Source: Coffea arabica (taxonomy: Eukaryota; Streptophyta; Magnoliopsida; Gentianales; Rubiaceae). From it: 64,000 nt of DNA. Positions 46,135 through 58,240 of this stretch are shown here, piece after piece; position 1 is the first letter of the stretch; every line of letters starts with the position of its first letter. Location: assembly GCF_036785885.1 (NCBI RefSeq), contig NC_092316.1, positions 48,803,001-48,867,000 on the forward strand. The letters are read 5' to 3'. Below the pieces are notes generated by a model that worked only from the letters and a program-made list of their open reading frames with translations, did no database searches and was not told the origin of the DNA. The position numbers were made by a program, and so were the translations under genes.

Positions 46135-48862
46135 ATGGCGTTGGGCCATGATGAAATTTGGCCTTCTTCTTCTCATGGGCAAGCTTGCTTGTCATCTGGC
46201 CATGCTAGGAGCAGGAGTAGGAGGAAGAAAGACACAGGATTAATGATTGCTTTCTGTTATTTAGTGAGGTTGATGGCTACAGCAATCTTCACTGCTCTCA
46301 GCATACTCTTTGCAGTTGGTAATCACTTCAACTAATTTGAGTATTAATTCCTTTGGTTTCTCTTTTCTTTTAATTTCTATAAGCCAATGTTGCTGTTTTT
46401 CAATTACTTTGCTGAAAAAATAGCCCGATTTGTATACGAAAAAAATAATTTATAGGCATATTTTAATTGGATTTTCCTTGGAGATTCATTAGTATACATA
46501 ATTTACAGCAAACTTAATATGTAAATGCACATATTCGCATGTATTGCCTCCTTGCTAGCAGGCACTGAACTGATTTAGCTTCGAACTAATACCTGAAACC
46601 CACATGAACGAGCGCCATTAGACAAGCCCATTTTGATTTGGAGAGACAAGGTTTAAAGAAGAACTTTAAAAGATGAACTATGTTACTCGATACTAGCTAT
46701 CAGGCTTGTTAAGAGCTAAAACGAGATTGGTTCGCCAGCTAACAAATTCAAAGGCCAAGTTAAGAGTAAATGTTGTTGAGTTTCAAGTTTGGCTCAAGCT
46801 TGGTTTCATAAGTAATACAGTATGTAAGTTAAGCCACTTGAGGTCTTTTTGAGCTTGGCTTGATAAGCTTGTCTAATTTCAGCTCGAGTAGTATGTTGGC
46901 CAATGCTCAAGCACAAATTTAAACTAGCGGCCTGTTTGAGCTTGGCTTGATAAGTTTGTTTGAGTTTGAGCCGAGTAATATTCAAAACCATGCTCAAACA
47001 CAAATTTAGGCTATAGCAACAAAGATCAAAGGCAAGCTTGAGCAGCATGGTGTTCATCTTTATTAGTCTCGTTTTGCACCCCCTTAAGAGAGAGCTTTGC
47101 AAGTTCTCTGGCTGGGCAGACATTTGGAATTGGTCTGAGTGAACCTGCTACACCTCCTTTATACTGTTACTGCCTCATTTCTCAACTTGACTCAATATAT
47201 TTTACTTGCCTTCCAGGTTGATGTTGTGCTCACCTAGATTGTAATTAAGATGTCAGTGACAAGAAAATTTTATCTTACATGAATTTACTGACATTTATGT
47301 ATGAGAAGCACCCTAATGTTGCATTGCAAAGCGTTATTCATGTGAGCTGACATTCTCTTAAAAATTGTCATTGTTGTGTAAATGGTACATCACTGCATCC
47401 CTTGCCATGATGGCATACAGATTTCTACTCTTTGTGTATGTTTTAGTCACCATGTTTGACATTGGGGACAAGGCAATGCGCCAAACATTGTGTCAAGGGC
47501 TGTTAGTTGTGTAATTTCTGCCTTTAACAAAAACTGTATTCATTGTCAAATTGTAGCTGGGGCGTTTACTGGAGGTGTCGCTGGGGGAATTGCTGGTTGG
47601 GTTTCAAATACTGGTATACTTCGTGGCGTTGCTATGGTTGCCATAGCTGGGGCTACTATCTCTGTGCAGTTCTTGGATGCTCTTCGTACTTATTGGTGTT
47701 CAGAGTGCCCTGGTTCAAGTAGCTCATCATCTATGGTCAGCATGTTTATTTTTAGTTGTATGTGTTTTTTATCTTCTCACTCTTGCTAGTTTATTTATTG
47801 TTTTATGCACTGAGTTGAATTGTTCAATTTGAGAAAGTAAGCATTTTTATCAGTTTATGGGTGCATGAAATTTGATTTTCTGCCTAATTCATATGTTTGT
47901 TATCAGGCCAATTTCTTGCAAGAGCTTTTTGACACTATATTTGTTAACCAGCAGATCGAACAGCTTCCACCAGCGACTCCTAGAAGTCATCAATTGCAGG
48001 TGTTACTCTATTTCAGCATGGTTTTTCTAATTTAACTCATTCGCAGAGTAACAGTTTCTTCTAGTGCATCTTAAAGTTTCAATATTTCACTGTCCAAAGA
48101 GACTATTTTCTATCTCCAATGCAATAATGAGAGCTTCCTCCACACTTCCATGCACAAAACGACTAGAAGGAATTTTCATCCCAAATGCTTGTTTGGGAGT
48201 TTGCTTTAAGAGCCTAAAATTTGTTTTTCAGCTTTTCAATTATCTTGTCATTGCCTTCCTATACCCTCCTTGCTGCAGTGCAAGATTCAGCCTAATGGCT
48301 CTTAAAAGAGTACCTAACCTTGTAGTATTTTATTTGTGTATCTGTAACAATAGTGATGATCTCCAACTTAACTGAACTTTCATTATCAACTCTTTCCCTT
48401 TGAAATCCATTAGATAGTTATTACTTGCACTCACGTTTGTGATTTGGGTAACTTTTGAACTGTACTATTGGAATCTAACCGATCAGCAGGTAAACCGTCC
48501 TAATACAAGCTATGGTGAGAGTAGAGCTGGTCCTAGTGTAGTTGCATCATCAGGCTTGTCTGAAGATTCACTCAAGAAGCTACCATGCCTTGTATTGTTG
48601 GATGAAATGAAGGCAGAACAAGAGGCATGCTGCTCTATATGTTTGCAGGTCCCCATTTACTTCAGAAAGATTTCTAATTGATCATTATCTTCTTGTTCAC
48701 TAATCATGAAGTATATGATGTTTGTAGGATGTTGGTGTCGGGGATACTGCAAGGACCTTGCCACAATGCCGGCATATGTTCCACTTGGCTTGCGTGGACA
48801 AGTGGCTTGTTATACATGGGTCATGTCCAGTATGTAGGCAGGATGTAACCAACTACCCTTAA
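46135..48862 (+). CDS. Membrane-anchored RING-H2 protein, NEP1-interacting protein-like
   Basis: Five exons: 46135-46318, 47557-47735, 47907-47999, 48490-48648 and 48728-48862. They total 750 nt (249 residues) with GT-AG junctions. After a basic start, residues about 36-60 form a membrane segment. A second, glycine-rich hydrophobic stretch ([16 protein letters not shown] ... [12 protein letters not shown], about 62-100) is typical of NIP1/NIP2-like RING proteins. The C-terminal RING-H2 (199-245) has [13 protein letters not shown] and CPVC, so it is a probable E3 ubiquitin ligase. In Arabidopsis such proteins sit in plastid or other membranes and bind NEP1 or polymerase partners (family knowledge). 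The last four codons (T-N-Y-P) and the stop come from an inserted SINE; see findings. Intron 1 (1.2 kb) holds degenerate hAT-MITE-like sequence at about 46650-47030. Confidence 0.93.
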
Positions 48863-49945
48863 AGTAGCTGGCCACCAAGAGAGCCTTAAGACTCTACTTG
48901 GGTGTAGGTCAAGAGATCGAATCCCTTGGTCTGCATTCTAAAAATTCAAGGCTTCCTGAAATGTTTCACCAACGGGTGCCTAGGCATCCATCTGGACCGG
49001 TGGTGGCTCAGTTCCCCCCCCCCTCCGGATCCTCCCTTGATCCCATAGGGTCAACCCCCCTCCACATAGTATAGAGTAGAAATAGGTCTATCGTGTCCGA
49101 AAAAAAAACACAGGCAGGATGTATATATAATACTACCCCTACGTAAAGTTGCAATTTTTGTACATAATAAGTTACTCTTCAGGGCTGTATTATAGATCAG
49201 AGTCATGCCTTTGTTGGAGGGGACCGGCAAAATTGTTGAATAAGTCAGTCATTCAAGCGAAAGCGGTGCCTTCAGTGTCAAACATTGTATAGGAAAATTG
49301 TCGTATTCTTCAGAGAATTCAGAATAAGATTCCACATAGGTGCATGGCCATTAGGATCTGTTTGTAATCTTTAAAGTCTCACTTCCATCCAAATTTTGTT
49401 TCTATCTACAGCTGGCGGTTCCCTCAGGTTGGAGTTATTGATACATACGCTGTATTCAATTTAGAGGTCTTGGCCTTTCCAATGTAGTCTTTGTACTGCA
49501 TACCCTCTAGGAATTTAACAAATGTGTGCTATTTTGAGGTATTGGCTGTTGAAGTTGTTTTATATCTTAGATTCAGGTTAAAAGCCACAGTAGATTGGTA
49601 AAACTCATATGGGTGAACTTACTACTCCAAGAATTGAGGAAAGATTTATGCATTATTAGTGATCTAGAAAATTGTTGAATGACACAGCAAGAACAGAAAT
49701 ATGAACAAAGGTGTCAGAATGAGCCTAAAGTGCAAGTCTTGATGCCAAGTAGGGTCACTAATGAGTTCAGATGGTAAGGTGGATTCAACCGATTCAAGTA
49801 AACAGACGCTGAGTTGGTATAAGCTGTTAACGAATGTAAGGCTCAGTTGGATCAATGGAACATTTACTTCGTTTAGAACCCGATTTCAAGTTCATGTGTT
49901 GCAGGTAAACAGTACATACACTTTGAGAATCAGTGGTCAGAGGCA
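48693..49945 (+). repeat. Parent segment of a local duplication (copy at 56620-58240)
   Basis: The last RING exon and its 3' flank recur 8 kb downstream in the same orientation. Landmarks include GATCATYATCTTCTT, TTGTAGGATRTTGGTGT, TCAGTCAGTCATYAAG, CCAATGTAGTCTT-GTA, GATCTAGAAAATTG and TTGCAGGTAAACAGTA. The parent copy carries the SINE; the other does not. The parent lacks about 600 bases of LRR-like sequence present in the copy. Confidence 0.85.
48848..49111 (+). mobile_element. tRNA-derived SINE inserted in the last coding exon of the RING gene
   Basis: Perfect 12-base target duplication AGGCAGGATGTA at 48836-48847 and 49112-49123. The element has an internal Pol III B box GATCGAATC at 48915-48923 (consensus GWTCRANNC) and a possible A box around 48865-48876. 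It ends with GTCCGAAAAAAAAACAC. It is inserted in the sense orientation exactly after a GTA codon, so the first 15 bases of the SINE are translated. A related degenerate copy is at 38725-38888. Confidence 0.9.
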
Positions 49946-50033
49946 AGTTCGACACTTGGTCCAATTCTGTTTCAATTTCTCAACCTTAATGCAATGCATG
50001 GCAACGTTGGATGATCAGGAAAATTAAAATATC

Positions 50034-50067
<34 letters not shown>

Positions 50068-50384
50068 TAGTTAAAGAACAAAACAAAGGATAATCAAACC
50101 ATCTACAGTTAGAAGGTTGGAAGACATCATAGTACAAATTCCAGAACCAACTATATGAAGCTGTATAGGATCGTCATCTGAGTACTGATTCTCGCATACA
50201 TTACTCTCTACCTGGTACAACTTATAGCACGGTAAGAAAGGGCAACTTCCGAACGATATACTAAAAAACAACTTAAAATGCATGTCCTCTAAATTTAAGC
50301 CAGATGAATATCAATTCGGTTTGTTTTGGCCCAAAATAAATCATCTCCTCCAAGGCTAAAATTTAGTATACATGTCGGAGATGA
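49124..50384. other. Intergenic region, RING to SEN54 (tail to tail)
   Basis: Expected to hold the 3' UTRs of the convergent RING (plus) and SEN54 (minus) genes. A minus-strand stub at about 49660-49830 is the remnant of the LRR-like fragment seen intact in the duplicate. A (CA)n repeat lies at 50036-50065. Confidence 0.5.
50036..50065. repeat. (CA)n microsatellite
   Basis: About 15 dinucleotide units. Confidence 0.95.
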
Positions 50385-53300
50385 TCATGGAAGTACAGGA
50401 AGCTCTACTCTGTTGAATGAGAAGAAACTAACACGTCCATGATCAACATTACAGAATTTTAGAGGGCAGCCACCGCAACATCTCCCAAGCTCTTCAATCT
50501 CCTGTTTTGATGGAGGACGGCCACTACCACAAAAAACAAATTTCATTAGTACTGAATACCAAATGACACAAAACAAGAAACAAAATATGCGTCACCTTTT
50601 CGAGTTTAGGCCATAAAAAGAGAGATTAAGACAAAATGAGTGTGTATACCACCACATCAAGAAATCTGTCCATAATAATGATTTTTTCAATAGGAATCGT
50701 TTCAAATGCTTTTGACTTGTCAAAAGATTTACCAAGTAATAGGAACACCAAAATACAGTAAATTAGGACTAAAATATAGTATTCACCATTTCAACTCCTA
50801 CTATGTACATCTTTAGCAGTGGTTTCAGAATCCATCTAGTGCCAAAACATTACTTAGGATAGAACAAGCACAAAATCAAGTTCTTTTTATATGTTTTTTG
50901 AGAACATAGAAATATAATTAAGGCAGTGTGGGGAAGCAACATGAAAACAGTCATATTCATCAGTTTGTAGCAATAAAAATTGTTGAAGAATTCATAGTTC
51001 CTTGATGAATTTGCTATCTTATATCACAAGCAAAACCCAGTATATGAGTTTTGCAAGGATGCATTACCTGGGGAGGACCTCAATCAGAGACATGGTATTG
51101 TACTCCATAGTTTAAATAATAAATCCTTGCAAATAAATTCAGATGTGAAAAGGAAGAAATAGCAATGGGTACATACCTTGAGAGAGAATGGGATGGGAGA
51201 TAGAGAAATTGGCGGGAGGAATAGAGAAGGAGAAAGAGGGAGAGAGGTTAAGTCCTGTGAATGACTGTGCATGACCAAGAACTAATCATTGTATCCCAAG
51301 TACAATCTTTCTCACAGTAAAGGAGAGTGAAGATGCATAAGTACTGCAGTTACAAATTCTCAAAAAGAGAGAGAATCCTGTTACTGTCAGCATCCCTGTC
51401 AGTCATCTCAAAAATTTCTGAAAATGGAGAGTTGAGACCAAAATATTGGTCCTCCTTAAATGGGTTGGGCAAAATGAGATTGGTATTTGTTCTGTTTCGT
51501 AAATGGAGATTGATGGTGTTTGGAGGATCCAAGAACAAACTTATCATGCATGATAAGGGAAATGGTGGGATATGGAAAGAGAGTGGAAGAAATCAGACAT
51601 TTCCACACTCAGCTCTAAATAACCTCAATTCCTGACCAAACAAATCCAAAGTAACCAAATATAGTGGACCACAAAAGAATGGCTACTGAATTGGCAGTAG
51701 TTGCACAAATCACCTTTTAGCAAAAGTTGTTAACTAAAATCTCCCTAATTGTCAGCAATTTCATTAACAGTTCTAGAAAAATTTTGAGTGGCTAGATTTC
51801 CTCTCACTTTAATTCCTACAATTTTGTCTCTATGCTACCTCCAGCTGCTAATTTTCATCTTTAATATGATCCGTCTTAAATGTTTCTCTGTTCTTTCTCT
51901 AGTTGTACACTAATATGCATCCCTATTTTGGAGTTCAAGAGATTCCAAACCACCATGTATAAACAAAAATGTACACACACAAATATCCTTCATTGAGAAA
52001 GTCTTTATTTGATTGGACAAAAATTGGTAAAGGCAAGTTACCCTGAAACCCTTGAACTTTTAGGTTATACTACTTTCTCCTTCAAACTTTGCTTATAGGC
52101 AATTAACCCCAATATTTGGTGAATAGGCTTCTCTTCCTTTCTCTGGGAAAGGAAAAGAATGAAGGATTAAAATGGAAAAGAAATTTAAAAAAAAGGAAAA
52201 AAATGAAGTAAATCTTCCTATTGTTGCCGGCATAATCATAAAAAAGATCATTAAAAAAGCAAGTAGGAAGGCGAAGCTCCTAAGCCGATTGTTGAAGAGG
52301 CAATTCAATGTTCATGGGAATACAATTGTACTACCCTGACAGTCCAGAGAAGCCTCATGTAATTTACTATTAGTAAAATAAAAATAGCATAATAAGGTAG
52401 CGAAGCCCAAATCCCTTGAGAAACTTCTAGTTCCTTTTCGACTCTCGGCATGCAAGCATGTATCATCAGCCACGGACACCATAACATAACTTTCTTGAAG
52501 GTTTTAACAAATTAGTAAAAGAGCTCTGAATAACAATTACCTTGTAAAACATAGCACGAAACATGGGGTGCCAGGAGAAGACTTCTTAAAATTGCTATTA
52601 GGAGGGTAAACATCAAATACTGGTTGAACTTCATTAATGTCCAGGCAACGAAACATCTCAGTGATGATAAAACTCCCTCTTGACTCTCCATCCACTATGT
52701 TGTTCATTTTTGTTGAACCTTGGGCACTAGAATCAACTTTAGCTGTCTTCAGAGTCCAAGGTATACCATGCCGCCCAATAACATAACCAAGAGCTTTTAA
52801 GTGTTTATAAGCTTCAAAAGACTCCCATGAGCATCCATGCTTCTTTTCTTGCATTTTAGCATAAATATCTTTCAGGGGAAGGGGTGTATCATTTTCATCC
52901 AGAAGATGCAAAGCACCAATTTCTGCCAAAAACCTACAGAAAGGAAACAATTGAGCCATGATTCTCTTGGAATAACAAAAAACACAACTGTTAGGTAATG
53001 CTAATAATCTGTTATGTGCTACTGCTGGTCTTCATTACTTTTGTAGATATGGCTCATATTAAAGAACTATGATGTCTAAATGCAATCCTCAAGTGGAGCA
53101 CATAGGCATCAAACAGTTGACCACCCAAACCTTTACTGAATACCCCCAAAAAAAAAGTCACCTACATTAATCAAGAATAAATTTACAACTGCTCTTTAAT
53201 TTATCAAACTCAGTTATGATTAGCTTTAAGTGTGCGAACATGTAAATATCAAGAATGCTTCTCAAGTTACAAAATAAAGCTGTCTGCAAAAATTTAATCC

Positions 53301-54623
53301 TTCAAAGTAATACAATTTTCTACAAAATTCAAGGTTTTGGATGACTTAATGAAATTGAGAATGCACCTTGTTTGTGATGCTATATGCAGGATTAAGGATA
53401 GGATTTTTTTTTTCTTTTTTTTTGGCCATCTGAACAAACAGAATGCTGTTGGAACGCAAAAAAAGTGGTCCAAATGAGAGACTGACAGTAAAAGCCCCCC
53501 CCCCCCCCCCCTCCCCCACCAAAGATTACTCAAAGACATCATAGAATAAAATCAATGACGCCAAATTCTAGAGCTTCGGTCAACCAAGATGGCTTCAGTA
53601 AACAATATGTAACATCAAACAAGAAAACGAAGTTCAACTTTCAGTTATCATTATTATTATTTAAAAAATTTTCAGTTATTAAAAGAGCAAGATTTTTTCT
53701 GTGATTGCAAAACCTAGAACACATCTTACATGCATCTATCATTTTTTCTTTTCTTTTTTTTTTTGGACAAAAGAGTGGTCATAAGAGGATTTTTTTTTTC
53801 TTGTAATGAATGTGGCACCAGATTACATACAGCGACAGGCAATAAAAACTGGTAGCAAAGCCTCTCTCATTGGAAAGCCCCCATAACTTAACTACATCTA
53901 TGGTCATGCCATATGAAACACAAAATTCATTTCATCAAATCTCATATCTACCATGCACAACATCTATCCAGCCTTCAGGGATTAAACCTTACTTATCCAA
54001 CAAGATACAATGCCTGTATGCATCCGGGTTATCTACAACTTCAATTACTAGAAAAGCTCATAAATTTGTATGAATTGAAAAAATGTAGTAATTCATAAAG
54101 AGACTGAGCACCACTTGAGAATCATCAAGACATACAATTATCATCATGTTCTAATTCCTTTGGTCTCCTTTTGTCATTAATAAGGATGAAATGATGTAAA
54201 CTAAGAAGCACGGCCAGGATATGTTACCAGAAAGACAGTAACAAAAGTCACATCACTTACAAAGTTTCTTCAATACAGCAGTAAATTTTTCCATTACGAA
54301 CTATTCCAGTGGTTGTCCACATTTTTCCCTTCCTCTCCACCACCTCAGCCATTTCTAGATCATAAATCCACCGCGCTTTGGACACATCTTTCCTTCAAGG
54401 GGCAACACAAACAAACATTAATAATTCAAACTTTTCGGCCATACTTCATTCACAAAATCAACACAGATATAAACAACGAGAAATCATCAACAGACTATAG
54501 ACACCTAAATTGCAACTTCGGTATGTCACCATATGCATACGAATTCTCATCATCATTTAAGTCATCCACGCAACCCTCAGAATCACTTGTTTCCGAAAAT
54601 GTTGCCCAGCTTTCAGTTTCCAT
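50385..54623 (-). CDS. SEN54: tRNA-splicing endonuclease subunit SEN54
   Basis: Four coding exons on the minus strand: 54505-54623, 54261-54392, 52541-52933 and 50385-50523. They total 783 nt (260 residues) with GT-AG junctions in matching phase. After an acidic start comes the Sen54 N-terminal domain ([56 protein letters not shown]). The C terminus [17 protein letters not shown] is characteristic of Sen54. It is a structural subunit of the four-protein nuclease that cuts introns from pre-tRNA; catalysis lies in Sen2 and Sen34. The coding start exon opens at a clean acceptor (TATACAG, 54632-54638), so a 5' UTR intron lies upstream. Introns 2 and 3 are long (1.3 and 2.0 kb). Confidence 0.93.
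53495..53517. repeat. Poly-C run in SEN54 intron 2
   Basis: Seventeen C, one T, five C. It lies in the 1.3-kb intron between coding exons 2 and 3. It is a likely site of length polymorphism or assembly error. Confidence 0.85.
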
Positions 54624-55840
54624 TACTCAAACTGTATACATGATTCCAAAATCATTGCACAAACATAGAAAATAAATTAAAAAGGAATCTTTTGTTTCAT
54701 AAACAACATAACAAAACGAATTTGCGAGATTACAAACAAAAAAAATCAGTAGCTCTAATATCTTTGGTCCCAAAATCATAACTCAATCAGGTGGATTGAA
54801 GGGTAAAAGGACACGTTTTTCTTCATAAACAAAACAAAAAAATTGTGTTCCAAAATAATTAATAGCTCTAATTACTTTATCAGCAGTTTTACTATTTCTA
54901 TCACTGTATCTTTCCTTAGTCAATGTCTTCTTTTTCTTTTCTTTTTTTTTTGTTTTCCCTATCTCTAATTTTACAATTAACTTTGTTATAACATTTCATT
55001 CTTTCACTGGGATATTCTAAGAATAAATAATCATGAACCAAGAAGGAAATATGACTTACCAATGTAAGATAACTACCAATAAATTAAAAATAAAAGTATA
55101 TCCTTACTACCAAACCTTCACAAAGAAGAAAGTAACATGAAAAATAGTAAGGCAATAGAGTAGTAGTGGAATCATGGGAGGAGGAGTTGTGTGGAAGAAG
55201 AGGAAGTTATTGGATGGGAGATGGATGCTGATGCAGTACCTGGTACTTGTAAAATAGTGGCAAGGAAAAAAAAACATTCAGACAAAGAGTGGATAATCTT
55301 TTAATTTTGCACCTTCATAAAATAATTAAGTGGCAATAATGTAGTTGTTTTATCAATCGATTGAGCATCCAGCTATGTTTAAAATTAAGATGGTCGCAAA
55401 TTGGAACATAAAGACCAAATTGCAAGTCAAGAATCTCAGCAGAAAAAAAACAGGACTTAAGGGCATGATTGTCTACTTAAAGGAACTAAATCAAACCTTT
55501 TTTTAATTAAAATAACAACCGTTTAAGTAATTTTGATTATATATCTCTAGTTATCCTATTTATTTTTGTTAAAATTCATTTAAAAAAAAAAAACATAATT
55601 ACCTTTAGCTACAATCCGGCGGTGATGGCGGCAGGACAGACCCCCGGCTAGCAACTACATCCCTCTAGCTTTCTAAGTACTTTTTTCAAACACATGACGG
55701 GCATCTCCCCATCCGATAGCAGCCTTTGCCGATCGTCTACTTGCAAAAACGGCCAGTAAGCACCATTAGCAAATTAAAACTAGCTCAAAGAGATGCCAAC
55801 TGCAGAATTGAAGCAGAAATGAGAATGGTGAAGTAAATAC

Positions 55841-55925
55841 CGTTATCAGGAACAGAGACGAGCCTCAAGTTTCCGACGCCGCCGATATCTCCTAGAGGTT
55901 TAAGGAAACAGGCGGAACGGACTGG
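55841..55925 (-). other. Probable 5' UTR exon of SEN54
   Basis: On the minus strand a GC-rich stretch (GATATCGGCGGCGTCGGAAA) ends in AACG|GTATTT, a good donor. It lies 1.2 kb upstream of the acceptor at 54632-54638. The exon start is not defined. Confidence 0.4.
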
Positions 55926-56619
55926 CCGAGAGGTTTTAAAGGTTGAGGGTTAATTACAAATAATTCGCCTATTGTGTACCTTATTTCTCAATTTACCCCT
56001 TAAGGTTTCTTTATGTCAATTAATCCTTTTGAGACAAAATTACTACTCTAATAATCCGATTTTGTTAATTTTCGATTTCTTCTATTATGCTTTTTACTTT
56101 ACCTTTTATTTTCCCTTTTTTATTTTCTTTCTCTTCTTCTTTCTTTTCTCCTTCCTCTTCGATTTTATCTTAAAAGATCGGGTATATGTAATTTCTTTAT
56201 TAAAAAATCAAAGGCCAAGAAAATCACAATATTTTGTAATCATGTTTCCAATTGTTGCAATCAACTATAGAAGTTCCATTTAAACTTTCGAAGTTCCAAA
56301 ATGATATTCTGATTCAATTTATTACTGATCAAACCAGGTAGAAGATAGGAGGTTAAAAGCAAAAGTAAAGAAATCATAATAAGAGAGCCGTACTTTTAAG
56401 TTTTAACTAAGGGGCAAAGTGAAAATCAAAGTAAACTTTATGACAATTGATTATATTTAACCTTGTCATATATTGTATATTTTTGGGTTAATCACAAAAA
56501 CTCTGCCTTCGAAGTAATGAGTTTTGCACTTTATCTCTTAACATTGTCTTTTTTTCTCAATTTTAACTCAAGATTGTTAGTCAACTCTAATAATATGTAA
56601 CGGAAACGAGTCTCCATCT
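55926..56619. other. Intergenic; probable SEN54 promoter, then AT-rich DNA
   Basis: Pyrimidine-rich on the plus strand (56090-56165) and otherwise AT-rich. No gene seen. Confidence 0.4.
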
Positions 56620-56687
56620 ACTTTTAAGAGATATTAGTTGATCATCATCTTCTTAATAGCTAATCATGAAATTTACAATTATTGTAG

Positions 56688-56815
56688 GATATTGGTGTTA
56701 GGGATACTGAGAGGAGCTTGCCACATATTGTATTTGCCTAGGGTGCTTAATTGACTTGTTATAAATGGTTCATGTCCAATATACATACAAGATATACAAA
56801 TGTTACACAACAAGT
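56688..56815 (+). pseudogene. Pseudogene copy of the last RING exon
   Basis: Starts after a preserved acceptor (ATTGTAG) with GATATTGGTGTTAGGGATAC, matching GATGTTGGTGTCGGGGATAC of the gene's exon 5. The cysteine/histidine codons of the RING are lost (LPHIVFA then a stop), and several small deletions follow. No upstream exons accompany it. The copy has no SINE at the equivalent position (about 56795-56800). Confidence 0.8.
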
Positions 56816-57329
56816 CAATTTTAGGACAGCATTATATCTCAGAATCACCAGTGCAGTAATGTTTAATCAGTCAGTCATCAAGTGAAAGACACTTGAGTGT
56901 CACAAACTTGTAACAAGAAAACTAGTATCAGAAAGAGTACTCGGATAAGACTCTAAACATTTGCATGAACAGTGGTAATATTCTGCCCAGTAGAATTTGT
57001 GTGTATAAGATTCTCATCTTTATTCAACTATTTTTCTTCTATATATTGATTACAGTTTCCTTAGGTTGGAATTATTGATAACAAGTTAGTTCATGGAAGG
57101 GTGAGTTTTGATTCTAACGGTGCTGTCCTTCCAATGTAGTCTTCGTATTGTGTACCCCTCTAGGAATGTGATGAATTTCTGTTATTTTAAGATAGTGCCA
57201 ATGTTGTTTTTGGCTTGAGGTTAAGAGAGACAGGATGCAGGTCATTCTGTCTATCGTTCAAGTAAATCACTCTGAGAAACATTGAGCTTATTTGAGTATA
57301 TACTTTTTTCGTGATCTAGAAAATTGGTT

Positions 57330-58030
57330 TATTTTATTTGGTATTGACCCTTGAAAATTATTGTCACTTAGATCCAAACAAGTAACACTGTTCACGTTAC
57401 AAAGTGATTTCAGTATTACAAAATCAAAGTGATTTTTCTGTAGATTGAGATGAACTAGAGAGGCTATTTGTTTGTATAGGTTTTGAATTAAATCACAAAG
57501 ATTATTATAGATAAGACGAAAATCATAAAGGCCAACAAGATTATACAGTCAAGAAGGGACCAAATAGTCGCTGAAATTATTGAAATTGAGGTTAATGAAA
57601 GAAAGCGATGTGAAATTGACTCGTGAAAAGAGTGATGAAAAGTTCACAATTAAACAAGTTAAGATGTTGTTAGCGAAAGAAACATGTTAATTACCTGTAA
57701 CCCATTTTAAGGGTTTCTAAAGTCCATTCAAGACAGAACTAGACCTTTTAGAGAAGAGCCCAACAACCCATCCGAGATCCTTAGTTGTCAACCAATTCCA
57801 CTTGAGATCTAAACGCCATAAATATGAGAAATTTCCTAAATGGCGAGGAATTTCACTACCAAATCCTGCACAGAGAGATTGAGATATCTCAAGTTTTTCA
57901 ACAATCCAAGGAACGGGGGAACTTGGATTCTTGAAAAGTTATTCAACATCAGGTCCAAGTATCGCAAGAATTATGAAAAAAGATGTCAAATTGCAGTCTA
58001 ATCCGTATAATCTAGACGCCAAGTTGAGTC
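57330..58030 (-). pseudogene. LRR receptor-like protein pseudogene fragment
   Basis: Read on the minus strand, right to left, several leucine-rich repeats are visible: YLDLMLNNFSRIQVPPFLG, LLKNLRYLNLS, then after a frameshift GSEIPRHLGNFSYLWRLDL and NWLTTKDLGWVVGL. After a decayed stretch come NFTSLSFINLNFNNFSDYLV, a stop, LVHLNLQKNHFDFV and SVTCLDLSDNNFQGSIPNK. The pattern (LxxLxLxxNxFxGxIP) and the KDLGWV signature are typical of the EIX/Cf-type receptor-like proteins used in plant immunity. There is no start, no membrane domain, at least one stop and one frameshift, so it is a fragment. A shortened remnant occurs at the parent locus (about 49660-49830). Confidence 0.8.
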
Positions 58031-58240
58031 GCCAACGGTTTCCAATGGGAAAGTGAATCTAACTCTTCTAGTTATAGAAGAAAGACGCGACAGTTGGTAT
58101 AGGTTTTTGACATAATTTTAGAGCTCAGTTGGATCAACGGATTATCTGCTTTAAATAGAATCAAACTTCAAGTTCTTGTTGCAGGTAAACAGTAGTATGT
58201 ACACTTGGAGAATCAATGGTGAGAGGAAAACCAGTAGATT

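Larger units (their letters stand above)
56620..58240 (+). repeat. Duplicated copy of the RING 3' region
   Basis: Collinear with 48693-49945, diverged and with many small indels. It lacks the SINE and retains a long antisense LRR-like fragment (57330-58030). The left limit near 56620 is approximate. Confidence 0.8.

Noticed and set aside
49664-50027. Frames at 49664-49855 (minus) and 49761-50027 (plus) as independent genes
   Set aside because: They fall in the 3' flank duplicated at 56620-58240 and look like an LRR remnant and its shadow.
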